DNA of 22,785 nt from JAHIYG01 sp041306075 (GTDB taxonomy: Archaea; Altiarchaeota; Altiarchaeia; IMC4; SCGC-AAA252-I15), in the NCBI GenBank assembly GCA_041306075.1, contig JBFYKH010000051.1, forward strand, positions 1-22,785, given 5' to 3'. The notes below the pieces were generated by a model. The model searched no databases. It was given only the letters and a program-made list of their open reading frames with translations, and had not been told where the DNA came from. Shown here one piece after another: positions 22,447-22,785 of this stretch (positions are counted from its first letter, which is position 1; each line of letters begins with the position of its first letter). Both the position numbers and the translations under genes were made by a program.

Positions 22447-22680
22447 GTGAAGCTCGTAATCCTGGCCGCGCTCCTCGTTTCCGGATGCCTGTGCTGCACG
22501 CCGCCCGGCACAGAGGACGACGGTGGGCAGGATGCTGATGTGACGGTCGTCGTTGACGCGACAGTCGGCGGGCCGACGACGACGTCCGGGGACAGGGTCT
22601 GCGAGGAGGTTGTGAGGATGTGTGACGCGAAGACAAGCGCTGAGGAGCGCGCCTTCTGCAAGAGGAGCCTCGGATGCTGA
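22447..22680 (+). CDS. Small secreted lipoprotein with four C-terminal cysteines
   Basis: A 77-residue protein starting at GTG. Residues 1-13 are a short hydrophobic signal, and LVSGC at 11-15-like spacing (Cys14) fits a lipobox, so a lipid anchor on the outer face of the membrane is predicted. A linker rich in Asp, Thr and Val follows (about residues 20-48). The last 30 residues are a predicted helical hairpin with cysteines spaced CX6C and CX5C (CEEVVRMC; CKRSLGC), likely to form two disulfides outside the cell. There is no recognised family. Transcription is likely to be separate from the mutase operon because a TATA-like box sits 27 bases before the start. Archaeal lipobox use varies by lineage, so the anchor is inferred. 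Confidence 0.6.
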   Translation: MKLVILAALLVSGCLCCTPPGTEDDGGQDADVTVVVDATVGGPTTTSGDRVCEEVVRMCDAKTSAEERAFCKRSLGC

Positions 22681-22730
22681 ACGGGATAACAACCGGATTA
22701 TGTTACTAGGCCGCGGATGATGCCGGTTTC

Positions 22731-22737
22731 ATTAAAT
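22731..22737 (+). promoter_or_regulatory. TATA-like box before the gene at the right edge
   Basis: ATTAAAT is centred 28 bases before the ATG at 22762, the same layout as the other leaderless starts in the window. Confidence 0.4.
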
Positions 22738-22761
22738 GACACGCCATCGCGCGCATACTCT

Positions 22762-22785
22762 ATGGCTACTTGGGCCTGGAATACG
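22762..22785 (+). CDS. First eight codons of a gene cut by the right edge
   Basis: An ATG followed by seven open codons (MATWAWNT) runs to the end of the window. It is called only because a TATA-like box lies 28 bases upstream, as at other starts here, and because no other gene covers this stretch. Too little is visible to say what it encodes. The bases between the lipoprotein stop at 22680 and this start hold nothing else that I recognise. Confidence 0.4.

Noticed and set aside
1..22785. Insertion sequences, CRISPR arrays, rRNA or tRNA genes
   Set aside because: No transposase motifs, no regularly spaced direct repeats and no RNA gene signatures were seen on either strand.

Overview
The window is a gene-dense, high-GC stretch that looks archaeal. 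The evidence is as follows. (1) At least ten genes have an AT-rich TATA-like box centred about 25-29 bp before the start codon and no Shine-Dalgarno sequence, the layout of leaderless archaeal transcripts. (2) There is a four-subunit group 3b [NiFe] sulfhydrogenase with HypC, of the type best known from Pyrococcus/Thermococcus. (3) Transketolase is split into two genes. (4) There is an Lrp/AsnC regulator. (5) A sugar nucleotidyltransferase carries an N-terminal ribbon-helix-helix domain. Bacterial-looking sugar genes (GalU, UDP-xylose synthase, ribulose-phosphate epimerase) suggest a lineage with many acquired genes, possibly DPANN-like. I cannot name the taxon from sequence alone.

Layout. 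Bases 1-6267 (minus strand): a secreted FG-GAP repeat protein running off the left edge, preceded by an overlapping operon of a VirB4/TraC-type ATPase with fused membrane segments and a C-terminal extension, a membrane-anchored unknown protein, and a MoxR AAA+ ATPase. Bases 6333-7531 (minus): a class I methyltransferase and an Lrp/AsnC regulator. Bases 7584-12356 (plus): UDP-glucose dehydrogenase, divergent from the Lrp gene across a 20-bp perfect inverted repeat, then an overlapping operon galU - UDP-glucuronate decarboxylase - GalE-like epimerase - rpe. Bases 12416-14626 (plus): a 110-aa orphan with unusual codon use, then the two transketolase subunits. Bases 14627-19717 (minus): hypC, hydrogenase alpha, delta, gamma and beta (transcribed beta to hypC), and upstream hisC. 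Bases 19816-22785 (plus): the RHH-nucleotidyltransferase fusion, a phosphomannomutase/phosphoglucomutase, an unknown 139-aa protein, a small lipoprotein and the first codons of another gene.

How the genes fit together. Mutase and nucleotidyltransferases make sugar nucleotides. GalU, Ugd and the decarboxylase form a complete route UTP + Glc-1-P to UDP-Glc to UDP-GlcA to UDP-Xyl, and the following epimerase may make UDP-arabinose or UDP-galactose, probably for surface glycans. Rpe and transketolase form part of a non-oxidative pentose phosphate pathway. The hydrogenase is a soluble NAD(P)H-linked enzyme for H2 production or uptake. The VirB4-MoxR block and the secreted FG-GAP and lipoprotein genes point to a cell-surface or secretion function that is not resolved.

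The most notable signals are the shared Lrp/ugd promoter-operator, the hydrogenase large subunit that ends exactly at its mature C-terminus, the RHH-nucleotidyltransferase fusion, and the VirB4 C-terminal extension with its unknown partner gene. No rRNA, tRNA, CRISPR array, insertion sequence or gene-free stretch over 300 bases was seen.
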